Shown: positions 33,404-44,515 of the stretch, in pieces
Numbering within the stretch: position 1 is the stretch's first letter
Layout: every line of letters begins with the position of its first letter
DNA from: Ascochyta rabiei
Taxonomy: Eukaryota; Ascomycota; Dothideomycetes; Pleosporales; Didymellaceae
Direction of reading: 5' to 3'
DNA: 64,000 nucleotides
Assembly: GCF_004011695.2 (NCBI RefSeq)
Contig: NC_082407.1
Location: 992,001-1,056,000, forward strand
Notes under the pieces: generated by a model
Told to the model about the DNA's origin: nothing
Seen by the model: only the letters and a program-made list of their open reading frames with translations
The model's database searches: none
Position numbers and translations under genes: made by a program

Positions 33404-34453
33404 ATGCACACAGAGCATCAACCGAGCATGTCCTATTTTGGACTGCCCCTCGAGGTTCTCCTCAACGTCCTTGACCAGCTTGTTGGATTTCCTGACGGCC
33501 GCCAACCCATCTTCGATGCCTCAAACCCCATCACCAAAACTCTGCGAGCACTCACTTTAACATCCCGTACTATCTACCCAATTGCGTCGAGATATCTCTA
33601 CAGCCACTGTCTCTACCTTGGTGACTGCGTTGGCTATTCATGTCTCCGGAGAACGCTAGGCCTGGACCTTGGAAACCATCCACAGTCGCTACCTTATGGT
33701 CAAGCTGGACGAAACGACAGATTGTGGCACGACGCCAACATCCATCGGTACATCACGTCGGTTTTTATCTCTCCGATGAGACTCGAATGTAGTGATTCGA
33801 CGCCCGTGGTCCGACTACCACAGATCTTAGACCTCTGCGATACAATTGGATCGAGATTAAAACGACTAGTATTGGACATACAGCCCGTACACTTCCCACA
33901 CAACGAGGACGCGCACCTGAGGTACTATTGGGGCGGGCAAAACGTCTTTTTACAAATGCCGAACCTGGAGGAACTAGTCGTAAGCTACGACGTGATGGAC
34001 TATTTTCCACTACCGCCGCCGAATTTGAAGAGACTCACTATCACAACACAAGACCTCCACGATGCAGCAATGAGGTTCTGCTTCTCCGTCTCCACCCTGA
34101 AGACCCTCATCCTGCTCCGCCCAATAGAACTAAGCGCCGCCGACATCGATAGCCTATTCACTGCCTACAAGGGCCTGAAGCTAGATGTCATCTTTGTAGC
34201 CGTCAACTCGAATCATCGCACCCCAAAGGACACCAGAAACTGGACTGACGGCGACACAGTCACGATCTGGGAAGCTGACGTTCCTACTAGTTTCTACGGC
34301 GACGACGACGATCTCGCCTTGTGTGATAGTTGGATATGGAGTCATGCTGTCCAAGGCACGCTTTGGACTCGGAAGTGTAGACGCATGGCTTCGTGGTCGG
34401 AGGTGCAGAGGAGACTCGCTGGGCCTGTTCATTATATCGTGGATGACACGTAA
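33404..34453 (+). CDS. F-box-like domain protein
   Basis: A single exon encodes 349 residues. The N-terminus carries an F-box-like segment, FGLPLEVLLNVLDQLVGF, followed by LRALTLTSRTIYPIASRYLY, the usual Leu-Pro-x-Glu and Ser-Arg/Tyr spacing. The remainder has scattered Leu-rich stretches (LKRLVLDIQPV, NLEELVVSYD, NLKRLTITTQD), suggesting degenerate leucine-rich repeats. F-box proteins recruit substrates to SCF ubiquitin ligases; the target is unknown. Fungal genomes carry many divergent members, so this is a class assignment, not an orthologue. The first in-frame ATG is used; a second Met is at residue 9. Confidence 0.65.
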   Translation: MHTEHQPSMSYFGLPLEVLLNVLDQLVGFPDGRQPIFDASNPITKTLRALTLTSRTIYPIASRYLYSHCLYLGDCVGYSCLRRTLGLDLGNHPQSLPYGQAGRNDRLWHDANIHRYITSVFISPMRLECSDSTPVVRLPQILDLCDTIGSRLKRLVLDIQPVHFPHNEDAHLRYYWGGQNVFLQMPNLEELVVSYDVMDYFPLPPPNLKRLTITTQDLHDAAMRFCFSVSTLKTLILLRPIELSAADIDSLFTAYKGLKLDVIFVAVNSNHRTPKDTRNWTDGDTVTIWEADVPTSFYGDDDDLALCDSWIWSHAVQGTLWTRKCRRMASWSEVQRRLAGPVHYIVDDT

Positions 34454-34957
34454 GGCTGAGCGAGATTCGTGTGTGGGCGACGAAAGCAGCGTGTCCGTGT
34501 TTCGATTCATCCCTTAGGTTGTGTGTAGTCGCCCTCGGACGGAAGCTTGTGTTCATCCGGTACATCCTTGTGAATGTTGTTCATCAACACACACGGGTGT
34601 CTACCTTCTTGAACAACAAACAGGTTTGATATGACAAACGCCCAACATGGTATTTGCGTCGTTTGCCGGGCTGGAAGTTCTTCACTCCCGTGTACATGAA
34701 GAAGCGCGTCCTACTGAGACGGGTGTTCTTTATTCTACAGATCGGGCCTAGCCAGTCATCCTGACGAGGAGATCGAAGCTGTGCGGATCCAGTGCTGAAA
34801 GATGTGGAGGAGAAGTCTGACATCAGGAACAAGGAGAGTTGTTGGGTTGCGGTCGTCGTGGGAACAACAGAGCTAGACCACCCCAAGATAGAGACCATTT
34901 GAATGGAATTAAGATATGTGCTGTTTGTATTGTGTACACTGTCAAGAAACCCCAAAC
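34454..34957. other. Convergent intergenic spacer
   Basis: 504 bp between two converging genes. No feature was recognised. Confidence 0.4.
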
Positions 34958-36075
34958 TCACGCAACAGCAACCTGCTGCCCCGGCTTCGCCAATGCTTCT
35001 CTCGCTGCCTTGGCTGCGGCCTCCTTCTTGTACCTCTCTGCCCTCCCATACGAGTCCGCATACCCATTCTTGATAGCCTGCTCGACGGTAATCGGCGGCC
35101 ACTTTGGCTCCTCGCCCTCTTTCCGGCAGTTGGGCAAACACTTGACCTCGTAGTCCGGATTGCCGGAGAAGAAAACAGGGATGCTGTAGCGCTCTTCTCC
35201 GCTCTTGTTGATGACGCGGTGCAGGTTGGAGATGTACTTGTCGTTTGACCAGCGCATCATCAGATTGCCGAGGTTGACGACGAAAGCGCCGGGCGTGGGC
35301 GCCACGTCCAGCCATTCTTTGGTCGCGTAGTCGTAGACTTGCAGCCCGGCAACGTCGCCTTGTAGCAGGATGGTCACGCAGCCAAAGTCGGTGTGTGCGC
35401 CGATTCCGCGTGTTAGTTTCGGGGGGCTGTCGGCGGGCTGCGAGGGGTAGTGCAGAAGCCGCATTGTGGCGACGGCGTCGCTGCTGTACGAGTCGAACCA
35501 GCTTTCTTCCAGATCCAGTGTCAGGGCTAGGACTTTGAGGATGTCTTTGGCGAGCGCAACGACTTGGCCGTAGTAGTCCAGTGCTGTGCTCTTGAAGTCA
35601 TCGACATCGGGGAGAATCTCTTTAGATGGCCACATGTTGGGGCCTGAGTTGAGTTTCTTGTTAACGAAGTACGGATGGTCTTTCGTAATTTCGTCGCCAA
35701 TGTAGAACCCTTCCTTGAGCTCTGGTAGTGTGCCCTCCTCGAGGATTTGCGATTTCATCAGCTCGTATCCGCGGTTCCATGTGTTTGTTGTGTCCTTGTT
35801 GACTGTGTTCTTCTGTTCCAGCTCGAGATCGAAGAACTTCTTGTTCCAGTTCATGATCTTGTTCTGTAGTTCGAGCGGCACGTTGTGCCCTGTAATCTGA
35901 AAGAAGCCATTGTGCAAGCAGCAATTCCGGACTTCCTCTACGAGCCTCTTCTTCGCGGTGGGATCGTTTTTGTAGAAACCTTGATCTAGTTAGAGGAAGC
36001 TGCACGACTTGGTATCGGAAGCATATACTCACTCGAAAAGTCGAGAATTGGTGGTGCGTCACCCGCGCCTGGCAT
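34958..36075 (-). CDS. 2-oxoglutarate/Fe(II)-dependent oxygenase (isopenicillin-N-synthase-like)
   Basis: Exons 36075-36033 and 35985-34958 with a 47-bp intron give 356 residues. The short first exon supplies MPGAGDAPPILDFS, the typical start of this family. The DIOX-N part follows (CCLHNGFFQITGHNVP). The catalytic domain has the iron triad in GAHTDFG and in NLHRVIN, and the 2-oxoglutarate-binding RYSIPVFF. The fold oxidises small metabolites; flavonoid-like, gibberellin, thymine or amino-acid substrates are all known, so no specific reaction can be given. Its place among P450, EthD and ABM genes suggests metabolite tailoring, by inference only. Confidence 0.9.
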
Positions 36076-37534
36076 CTTGAGTTGTGCTTTGACTGCTGTT
36101 AGGCTTGACAAGTGGTAACGTCAAAGGACGATCGACGACTGTGCAGCTTGATGATTGATGGTAATGGTTTGATTGACCAACAACAGCGCTCTCTACGCCG
36201 TTTATATTGAGCCATCTTTCACTACTCATAGTCTATCTCCAACATCGCTACCCCTCACGCGACGCATATCGATAACAGCAGAGCGTGTTCGAAGATGGGG
36301 TGGTGGGGTTTCCGCGACGCCGACAAAGCTCCGAGCGGTGTTCACCCCACTCTTGACTTCCGCTTCAAACACGCTGGTCCTCGTTATGCGGGATACCATG
36401 AGATTACAGATGATGGTTTGGATTTTGAAGTGAAGGTTGGGGTGAGTTCTCGGATTGCAACATTCGTGCCGCACAGGCATGTGACGTAAGCCGGTTAGCG
36501 TGTACTTCCCACGTTGCACATCAGAACTGTCCCCTTCACGTCGGACCTTGGATCTAGTCCAGATAGTAGTTCATATCCGTCGCATCATGAGCAGACCAGA
36601 GCTAACACCCGTCATCAGACTCTTAAGTCACCAGCCTGGTCACTATTGGCTTTCAGAAAGCAGAGCTCTCCCAATCTACCTTCACCCATAACGGTCGATA
36701 GCTGGACAAACTCACTGGCTGGACCAAATTCCTGGGGAATAGCGACTCACTCTTCTTGCATGGAATGTAGTCGAGCTGCAAGCGGACACTGCAAACCAAC
36801 CACATGGCCTGAGGAATAAGCGATTCTGCAGGAATGCAGTTCACAGACGCTGAACGCAGACCATGCTCAGCCTCGCCTCAGGTGACACTATTCGATATCG
36901 GTTGACGTATTTACACTTCGTGCGCACGTACAAGGCAAGACCTGTTTTTCCTAGGCGTTGTCATGACCAGGCCGAATTCCGAGAAACAAGCAACGCCACG
37001 ACTTGTCGCGTGTCTACCCCAGATTCAATGCGTTTAGTACCCGCACCGACTCACGTCCTGCATCCGGTCGATAACGGCTATATTTGACATTAGTCAGTCC
37101 GCTAGTCTTCTAGATCTCCTGTTGTCTTTCCAAAGCACCTTAGTGTACGCTCTTTGCCTGCTCGAGCCACTTGACTCCTTGTTAGTACACGGTTGCACTT
37201 GCCACTGCATCATCCCCAGCTTTTACTAGCCCTTGGCTTCCGTACCAATAGATCCGCTGAGGCTCTAGTTTCTCTAAAGGCACATCCGGTGACCTTGTCC
37301 GAAGTACCTTGGCCATTGTTGGTCGGGATGGCAAAGCCGGACAGACTCAAATCTCGCTAGCAAAGACGCTGCAACCATCTGTGGGCTGGGTCAAGACGTT
37401 GGCATTCGTATTATGGCACCATAATCATTTCTGTGAGGTACTCAGGTATATAACAAGAGCTGCATCCGGCACTGTAATGTTCCAATTTCAAAAGATTTGT
37501 GAATACACGTCTGAACCTCAACCCTACGAAAACC
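36076..37534. other. Intergenic region
   Basis: 1.46 kb between the divergent oxygenase and sugar-transporter genes. Open frames are short and unlike known proteins. No repeat or RNA gene was recognised. Confidence 0.45.
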
Positions 37535-39367
37535 ATGTCTGAAGAAGGAAAACAAAAATCATCAATGGTCTCTTGTGACCGTGTTGATGATGGCACTGTT
37601 CGTGTGAACGACGATGCTATTCAACGCCTCAACGTCGCCCGCACCGACGTTGGGCAGCAGGAGGAGGATGCCCGGCTTGCAACCACAGCCGAGAAGACAA
37701 TGACCGTCCGACAAGCAGTCCGCTTGTATAAATGGGCAATCATATACTCAATGGCTATGAGTTTAGCTGTTGTTATGGAAGGGTAAGCTAGGAGACAATA
37801 CACACGAAAGCTTTGCTGACCATCTCACAGTTATGATCTTGCAGCCATGGGTTCTTTCCTCGGCTACGACCAATTCCGTCAGCGCTTTGGAACAGAGCTT
37901 GATCCAGCTGGCAACCCTAGAATTTCACCTGCCTGGCAAGCGGGAATCCAAAATGGTGTACAAGCAGGCTCTATCATTGGCCTCTGGGCTAACGGTTACA
38001 TCTCAGAGTGGCTTGGCTACAAGAAGACCATGTATGGCGCTCTGCTCGCGTCCGTCATGTTCAACTTTCTCCACTTCTTTGCTCAGGATCTCGGCATGCT
38101 CGTCGCTGGTTCGGTGCTGCTCGGTCTACCGTGGGGAGTTTTCCAAACCCTCACAGTCACGTATGCTTCGGACATTACTCCCTCGACTATCCGCCCTTAT
38201 CTGACCACCTACATCAACCTGTGCTGGGTGATAGGCCAACTAGTTGCAGCGGGCGCACTTCGCGGCTGCCAATCTCTCGGCAACGATTGGGGCTGGAGGA
38301 TCCCCATCGCTATCCAATGGGTCTGGGTCCCCTTTATCTTCCTCGGCGCCTATATGGCTCCTGAGTCGCCCTGGTGGCTCGTACGCAAAGGCCGCTACGA
38401 AGAAGCACGGCAGTCGCTTGTCAAGGCTACAACACCGCAGGCAGATGTTCACTTCGACCCCGACCAGGCACTGGCGCTGATCAGGCATACCAATGACCTT
38501 GAAGTAGCGATGAGCGGCGGTGTCAACTACCTCGACTGTTTCAAGGGCGTCGAGAGACGCCGTACAGTTATTGCTTGTGTTGTCTGGCTTACGCAAGCGT
38601 TGTGCGGTGCTGCTATGACAGGCTACTCAGTACAAATTTTCCGCGAGTCTGGTCTTGACGAGGAAGGTGCGCTCAATCTCAATATCGGCCAGTACTGCCT
38701 CGGTGTTGTTGGTACGATCGGATCTTGGTTCCTGCTTCGTCATTTTGGGCGCAGGACGTTATATGTCTATGGTTTGATCATACTTTGTGCCTTCCTTATG
38801 GTCATCGGCGGTCTTGGAGTCATCTCTCGTAACAACACAAGCGCGGCGTGGGCATTGGGGAGCATTATGCTGGTGTATAACCTCTTCTATAACTTCACCG
38901 TCGGTCCTGTATGCTATGCCATTGTCGCGGAAATGTCTTCAACTCGCCTGAAGATCAAGACTGTCGTTCTCGCACGCAATGTCTACAATATTGTAAGTCT
39001 CCCCACTCGAAGCTAAGGCGCTGAGAATTGTATGTTGACTTTTAAATAGGGAAGTGTCTTCAACAACATCGTTGTCCCACGCATGCTCTCCCCAACAGAG
39101 TGGAATTGGGCTGGCATGACCGGCTTCTTCTACGGCGGGCTCACTGCTCTGCTTATCACCTTTATGTGGTTCATGTTGCCAGAGACTAAGAGGCGAACGT
39201 TCGCCGAACTCGACGTTCTTTTCGAGAACAAGGTGTCTGCAAGGAGGTTTGCGAAGACCGACGTTGATCAGTTTTCGGGACACAGCACGGTCATCAAGAT
39301 TGATAGCAATGCTGGGAGTAGCAGCAATGGCGAGAAACCTGTTGCGCTCAGACGTGAGGTAGTCTGA
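37535..39367 (+). CDS. MFS sugar transporter, maltose/alpha-glucoside type
   Basis: Exons 37535-37782, 37831-38992 and 39050-39367 encode 575 residues. Landmarks of fungal maltose permeases are present: VVMEGYDLAAMGSFLGYDQF near the first helices, PRISPAWQAGIQNG, ISEWLGYKKTMYG in loop 2-3, ESPWWLVRKGRYEEA after helix 6, and the closing MLPETKRRTFAELDVLFENK. About twelve helices are expected. The protein should be a proton symporter for maltose or related alpha-glucosides at the plasma membrane; the precise sugar is unknown. No alpha-glucosidase or MAL activator is adjacent, so it is not in a classic MAL cluster. Confidence 0.92.
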
Positions 39368-39744
39368 TCTTCTGAAGTAGCTTTCAATTAGACACGGTGC
39401 GGTCTTTGTCTGTAGCAGCACAATGATCTTGAGGCAAACACAGTATCCGGCAGTACCGTATTGGTGATCGCAAATGCCCCGCTTTATCTTAGAAAGACCT
39501 CAACGCCCATTGGCCAATACCGGAAGCTGCATTTTCCGCGACGCCCCACCTTGTGGATTTGATCTGCTTTGCTCAGCTTGACAAAGCAGAAAGTACGCTA
39601 AGCCCTTTCGTCTTAATGCGCCGCTTTGCTAAACATTTACCAAGCACCTGTCACCATAGTTAGATCCTACTTGAACCCCTCGAACGCCCTTTTCGAACAT
39701 TCTCGAGTATCTCAGCATAGCTGTATAGCTCGCCCGTTCGACTG
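39368..39744. other. Intergenic region upstream of the pirin gene
   Basis: 377 bp with no recognised feature. Confidence 0.4.
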
Positions 39745-40854
39745 ATGAAGACTATTTCCTCCATCTTAATCGCCGTCATCGCAATTTCAGCTGCAATTTA
39801 CAACAACGAGTACATGCTCTCACGCCTCACGCGCTTTAAAAAGCACTTCACCACACCTTCAAACAACCTCGCCAACACAACAAGAGACATGTCTGCCAAC
39901 AACATGTTCCGCGGGTTGCCCGTTATCCCCGACGAGCAATTCTCTACTACATCGCCTCGCAAGATCGCCAAGTCCTTTCTTGCAGTCGAGCAATCCGAAG
40001 GCGCAGGCGCTCGCGTCCGCCGATCAGTTGGCACTCCCAAACTACGCAATTTCTCGCCCTTCCTCATGTTAGATCATTTTGCAATTCCGCCCGGTGCAGG
40101 TTTTCCTGACCACCCCCACCGCGGGCAGGAGACCATCACATATCTGCTCTCAGGCGCTGTGGACCACGAAGACTTTGCAGGAAACAAGGGTACTATCGAG
40201 ACTGGAGATCTGCAGTTCATGACCGCTGGGCGCGGTATTGTGCATGCAGAGATGCCACAGCAAAACGAAAAGGGCGAGGCGAACGTAGGCATGCAGCTTT
40301 GGGTTGATTTGCCTAAGGAGCTGAAGTCCTGCGAACCGAGATACCGCGACTTGAGAGCGAAGGAGATTCCGGAGGCTACGTCAGAAGACGGCAAGGTCAA
40401 CGTGAAGGTGATCTCCGGTCTGGCGTACGGCATAGAGAGTCTGAAGGAGTTGGCATACACCCCCGTCTGGCTTCTGGACTTCACAGTACAGCCTGGTGGC
40501 ACTGTTAAGCAGCCTCTACCCAAGGGCTGGAACGCGTTCGCCTACCTCCTCAATGGCACTACCATCTTCTCCACTGACGGCGAATCGCGACCAATTGAGC
40601 AGTACCACAACGTTGTCTTCGAAAAGGAAGGCGACAGCATCGAGGCTTCAGTGGAGGAAGGTGCAGAGAAGGAGTCGAGATTTATCTTAGTTGCTGGACT
40701 CCCACTTGATCAACCCATCGTTCAGTACGGACCCTTCGTCGTCACCAGCAGGGACGAAGTCATGCAGGCCATGTCAGATTATCAGACACATTCCAACGGA
40801 TTTGAGCGGGCGTACAACTGGGAAAGCGAAATCGGAAAGAGCATGGTCCACTAA
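39745..40854 (+). CDS. Pirin-family protein with an N-terminal hydrophobic anchor
   Basis: A single exon encodes 369 residues. The bicupin core starts near residue 70. The N-terminal cupin shows the metal ligands in DHPHRGQETITY (His, His) and GIVHAEMPQ (His, Glu). The partner segments MTAGRG and VGMQLWVDLP are family hallmarks, and the C-terminal cupin begins near KVISGLAYG. Pirins are iron proteins; some have quercetin 2,3-dioxygenase activity and others act as nuclear cofactors. Here the first 50 residues form a hydrophobic segment (ISSILIAVIAISAAIY) followed by a basic stretch, unlike typical nuclear pirins, suggesting membrane attachment or organelle targeting. A downstream Met at 49 (MSANNMF) would give a plain pirin. 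Confidence 0.9.
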   Translation: MKTISSILIAVIAISAAIYNNEYMLSRLTRFKKHFTTPSNNLANTTRDMSANNMFRGLPVIPDEQFSTTSPRKIAKSFLAVEQSEGAGARVRRSVGTPKLRNFSPFLMLDHFAIPPGAGFPDHPHRGQETITYLLSGAVDHEDFAGNKGTIETGDLQFMTAGRGIVHAEMPQQNEKGEANVGMQLWVDLPKELKSCEPRYRDLRAKEIPEATSEDGKVNVKVISGLAYGIESLKELAYTPVWLLDFTVQPGGTVKQPLPKGWNAFAYLLNGTTIFSTDGESRPIEQYHNVVFEKEGDSIEASVEEGAEKESRFILVAGLPLDQPIVQYGPFVVTSRDEVMQAMSDYQTHSNGFERAYNWESEIGKSMVH

Positions 40855-41749
40855 TTGCTCAAATTGATATTAAGTAAGATCGACACGACGAGACGATCAA
40901 GTATATAGTTTTTTCTTCTTCAACAATGATGTTTTATTCTTATATTTCAAACTACTGCCTTTGAAGCTTGCGCAGTAGCGCTGCTTTTTCAAGTTCGTAT
41001 GTACTTAACTAGTGAACAGAATTACTATCTACAATAGTTTTCCTCTTAATCTCCTTTTCACACTAATACTATTCCTTTCTAACTATTTGAACAGACAGAC
41101 TGTCTCTACATATATTTCTAGAAATATGAATGACTTCCTATTGTATTAACTAAATTCTCTTGTTGCAGCAAAATTCGGGGACCACCCCACGCTCTTACCA
41201 GACTTCAGGAGTCACTCAGGATAGTATTTTAGAGGCATCATAAACCTACAGGTGACCAGAAGACTCCTCATCTTTCTAGCTATCTGAACTCATTTACAAA
41301 ACATTACCAAAGACCTCCAGATGTTGACGTTTGAGCGAAAGATTGGACTGGTACGTTCAGGATGTTTTGCAAGACGAGGAGCAGACTGCTTTCGGTACGA
41401 ATCAAACTCGCAGCACCATGGAACATGCACTATGTAAACATTTGGACTGATCCACGTGGGTCGCGGTGGGGGGGGGGGGGGCGTAAAACTGCTAGCTCAT
41501 CAGAGGTCTGCTTACACATTTCGGCATGAATGTTGCAATTGCCTGAGTACATGGGCATTACCCATACAATTATAATCGTAAGTTGACCCTATCACCTTCC
41601 CTTTTCGGCAACGACATGTAGATCCGCTATCCAGCCGACAATGTCGCGATATGCAACATGATGGCACTATTCGCAGCGTACTTGGCGCATGTAGTGATTA
41701 TTTAAAAGGTCAAACACTCACACAAGTGGCCTTGAAACAGACCTTCGCC
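40855..41749. other. AT-rich intergenic region with a G14 tract
   Basis: 895 bp between pirin and the S51 gene. About 40860-41180 is clearly AT-rich by eye, and 14 consecutive G lie at 41468-41481. No coding relic was recognised. An in-frame ATG at 41651 could extend the next gene. Confidence 0.5.
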
Positions 41750-42637
41750 ATGCTCCTCACCGCCCTTCTTGGTGCGGCTTTTGCAACAGCAACTACCTTG
41801 GCGCAGCCCACCAACGGTACCAACACTACTTACGTCGGCCCCGAGAATGGAAACCTTGTAATTGTGGGCGGCAACCTGCAAAGCGACAGCATCTGGCAAC
41901 GCATCATCACGCTCGCTGGTGGCGTCGACGCCCCCATCGTCGTCATCCCTACTGCAGGCGGCGAGCCAACATATGACGCCAACTTCTCGTCGGCAGTCTC
42001 TTTCCGGCGTCTGGGCGCTAAGAAAGTTACTGTACTGCATACCTACGACCCGGCTGAAGCAGATACATATAAGTTCATTGCGCCCCTGCTTGAGGCTAAG
42101 GGGGTGTTTTATGGAGGTGGGCGACAGTGGAGGCTTGTCGATGCGTATGCGGGCACCAAGACAGAGACAGCGATCCAAGCGGTGCTGGACAGAGGCGGAG
42201 TAGTGTCTGGATCGAGTGCGGGTGCAAGTATCATGGGCAGTTTCCTGGCACGTGGAGACACCGCGAACAACCAAGTGATGATTGGAGATCACACTGTTGG
42301 TTTCGGATACCTAAAAAACACAGCTATTGACCAACATTTCTTGGTTAGGAACCGACAATTCGATCTGTTCGACATCCTGAAGGTGTACCCGGAGTTGCTG
42401 GGTATTGCCATTGACGAGGATACGGCGCTGATAGTGAACAAGAATGACGCGGAGGTGTTTGGTAGCACTTACGCTGCCTTTTATGACGGCGGGTTCTGGT
42501 CAAGGGAAGGAAGCGATTTGAAGAATATCCCACCGCCGGAGTCTCGCTTCTACTTCCTAAAAGCTGGTGACAAATACGATCTGGGTGCAAGAAAGGTCGT
42601 CGACGCTGAAACCATAGCTGAAAGGAGTGAGTTGTAG
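41750..42637 (+). CDS. Secreted cyanophycinase-like peptidase (family S51)
   Basis: A single exon encodes 295 residues from ATG 41750, chosen because MLLTALLGAAFATATTLA is a clear signal peptide and the ATG has a good context; an upstream in-frame ATG at 41651 would bury it. The fold is the class-I glutamine amidotransferase-like S51 type: NLVIVGGNLQ, PIVVIPTAGG, then FYGGGRQWRL. The nucleophile is the Ser in VSGSSAGASIMG, followed by QHFLVRNRQFDL. Bacterial relatives cut cyanophycin or Asp-x dipeptides. Fungi do not make cyanophycin, so the substrate is unknown, perhaps an extracellular aspartyl or isoaspartyl peptide. Confidence 0.87.
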   Translation: MLLTALLGAAFATATTLAQPTNGTNTTYVGPENGNLVIVGGNLQSDSIWQRIITLAGGVDAPIVVIPTAGGEPTYDANFSSAVSFRRLGAKKVTVLHTYDPAEADTYKFIAPLLEAKGVFYGGGRQWRLVDAYAGTKTETAIQAVLDRGGVVSGSSAGASIMGSFLARGDTANNQVMIGDHTVGFGYLKNTAIDQHFLVRNRQFDLFDILKVYPELLGIAIDEDTALIVNKNDAEVFGSTYAAFYDGGFWSREGSDLKNIPPPESRFYFLKAGDKYDLGARKVVDAETIAERSEL

Positions 42638-42807
42638 CATGTCTGGAGTAGAATATGCATTGGCGAATGGTATGCTCGGAATGGAGAGTAGATGCTGGAA
42701 ATGGCTTTTAAGATTCGAGATCTCAGACGTTAACCGCCACATACACAAAGAGCTTAATGTATATCTTCTGTCTCTGCAACCTTTTCTGTCTAGTCCATTC
42801 TAGTCCG

Positions 42808-43206
42808 TCAAGGCTCAGTAACTCTAGGGCTTTCTACTGCCACAACGCGAAATCTGGTCCCATCAGCAAAAGCAGCCTGGTCATCCTCAAGCTCCTTTTT
42901 GCGCGGACTGTTCGCAAACTGCTCGTTGAATGCTTGAAAGTGCGCTTCGTCCCTCAGTTCAACCGTGGTAATGCAGTCGTAGTCGATAGTCGCCGCGTCA
43001 CCGAAGAAGACAAGAGGTGGAGGCACGTCGTTTCCTTCTGCAGCAGCAGGGTTGCGCTTCACGTAGTGGCGGGTATGGCGGACAGGAGCCTGGTCACCGA
43101 GGACTTCCAGAACAAGAGGGATGTGTTTCTTCTCGTAGTGGTCGACGAAGGCTTCAAGTGTCATGCCCGGCTTGCGGGTGACGAACATGAAGATGGTGTA
43201 TGGCAT
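42808..43206 (-). CDS. EthD-domain small protein
   Basis: A single exon encodes 132 residues. The start PYTIFMFVTRKPGMTLEAF and the following DHYEKKHIPLV with a later RHYVKR match the EthD fold, a dimeric ferredoxin-like alpha/beta barrel. Fungal members act as dehydratases or oxygenase-like helpers in anthraquinone and other polyketide pathways; others are of unknown role. The conserved His in EKKHIPL is present. The gene converges with the S51 gene and lies about 0.7 kb from a second small ferredoxin-like protein (ABM), which fits metabolite tailoring. Confidence 0.85.
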   Translation of the reverse strand: MPYTIFMFVTRKPGMTLEAFVDHYEKKHIPLVLEVLGDQAPVRHTRHYVKRNPAAAEGNDVPPPLVFFGDAATIDYDCITTVELRDEAHFQAFNEQFANSPRKKELEDDQAAFADGTRFRVVAVESPRVTEP

Positions 43207-43885
43207 AATGGCGGTTCGAGTTGTTTGATTGGTATTTCGAGGGGAGAGGTGTGATGCCAGAAAGACTGATGTTGACAGAGCCGAACATCAACCATGTACA
43301 AGTGGGCTTCTTATACCTTTGCTCTAGTGCTGTTTGTGAGTTGATCCCATGCTGTGGTATGATCCATATTCGTCAAGATAGTACCTCTAGGAGACTAGTG
43401 CTCTCATGTCAGACATCCATCTTACACGTAAGCTTACTCACTATACTTTTTCTACTGCGAAATTCCGTCTTGAACAGTTAGAACTCCACTGATGTGCGAC
43501 GTTAAATGGACTCGCTCTCAGCCGTAGTCTGAGGTAAACGTTTGACCACTAATGGCTCCTCTGTAGGCAAGGTGCATGCTGTAGGGCCCCGTACTGCATT
43601 GGATACTCTGCAATTTTGAACACAACTATAGATTTTCCATCTCGTGGTTTCCCTAACAAAAGGCTACAGTGTATTCGAGATATTGTTCGAGAAGCAGTCG
43701 TGACGCATCACTCTAGGTATCTGTCGTCAGTTTCAACGTGCCTCGGTAACTTTCGGGTCGGGTCTTACCACTAAGGGAAGAGCGGAGAACTGATCACAAC
43801 AACTCCAATTAAACAGTATCTTTAATCGAGTGCTTGTGCCTCCCCCACAATCTTCAGACTCGAGACAGATCAATCAATATCCGCA
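43207..43885. other. Divergent promoter region EthD / ABM genes
   Basis: 679 bp between two divergent small genes. No other feature was recognised. Confidence 0.45.
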
Positions 43886-44258
43886 ATGACCATCGACGTC
43901 GTAGCCTTGATATCGCCCAAAGCGGGCAAGGCGGACCGGGTAAATACAGATCCCTCGAGGCCTCACGTACAGGTGATTGACTATCTCTCAGGTCGAAGAA
44001 TTGCTCCTCCAAGCAGCAAAAGCAGTCAAGGCCAACGAGCCCGGGACACTGAGGTACCACTTGCATCGCGAAACCAAGGGTGATGCGCCTGTTTTCGTCA
44101 TGCTAGAGACGTACAAAGACCAAGCGGCAATAGGCGCACACGCGAAGAGCGATGACTTCAAAACCCTTGGACGCACGATGAAGAAGGAGGATCTGTTGGC
44201 TGAGCCAATGAAAGTCATCTTCACGAAAGAGGCAGGCGGTTACGCGAGTAAGCTGTGA
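43886..44258 (+). CDS. Antibiotic-biosynthesis monooxygenase (ABM) domain protein
   Basis: Exons 43886-43939 and 43992-44258 with a 52-bp phase-0 intron give 106 residues. The frame DVVALISPKAGKADR/VEELLLQAAKAVKANEPG is the first half of an ABM fold. It continues TLRYHLHRE, VFVMLETYKDQAAIGAH and a C-terminal MKVIFTKEAGGY. ABM proteins are small cofactor-free monooxygenases or quinol oxygenases that work as dimers; many fungal copies have no known substrate. The intron position, early and in phase 0, is common in this family. It lies next to the broken P450. Confidence 0.87.
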
Positions 44259-44515
44259 ACGACGTCGACCAATGGGGTTGAGGTGAAAGTACGAAGAGGT
44301 GCCAATAGCGGAATCCTTCTGAAGGGCGTGCATTCGGCTGGACTTTGTACATTGTTAGTGCGCCAGGCTGTATAACCGTCTGAAACGATGTTGTACACGA
44401 TCGATGCAGACGGCCAGTTGTCATACCTCCATTGCATTGATGAAGCTTGAATGTCTCCACGTGCAGCACAGCTTGTGCGGCCCCAATTACGACGTTCAGT
44501 CTGCTTACCTCATAG

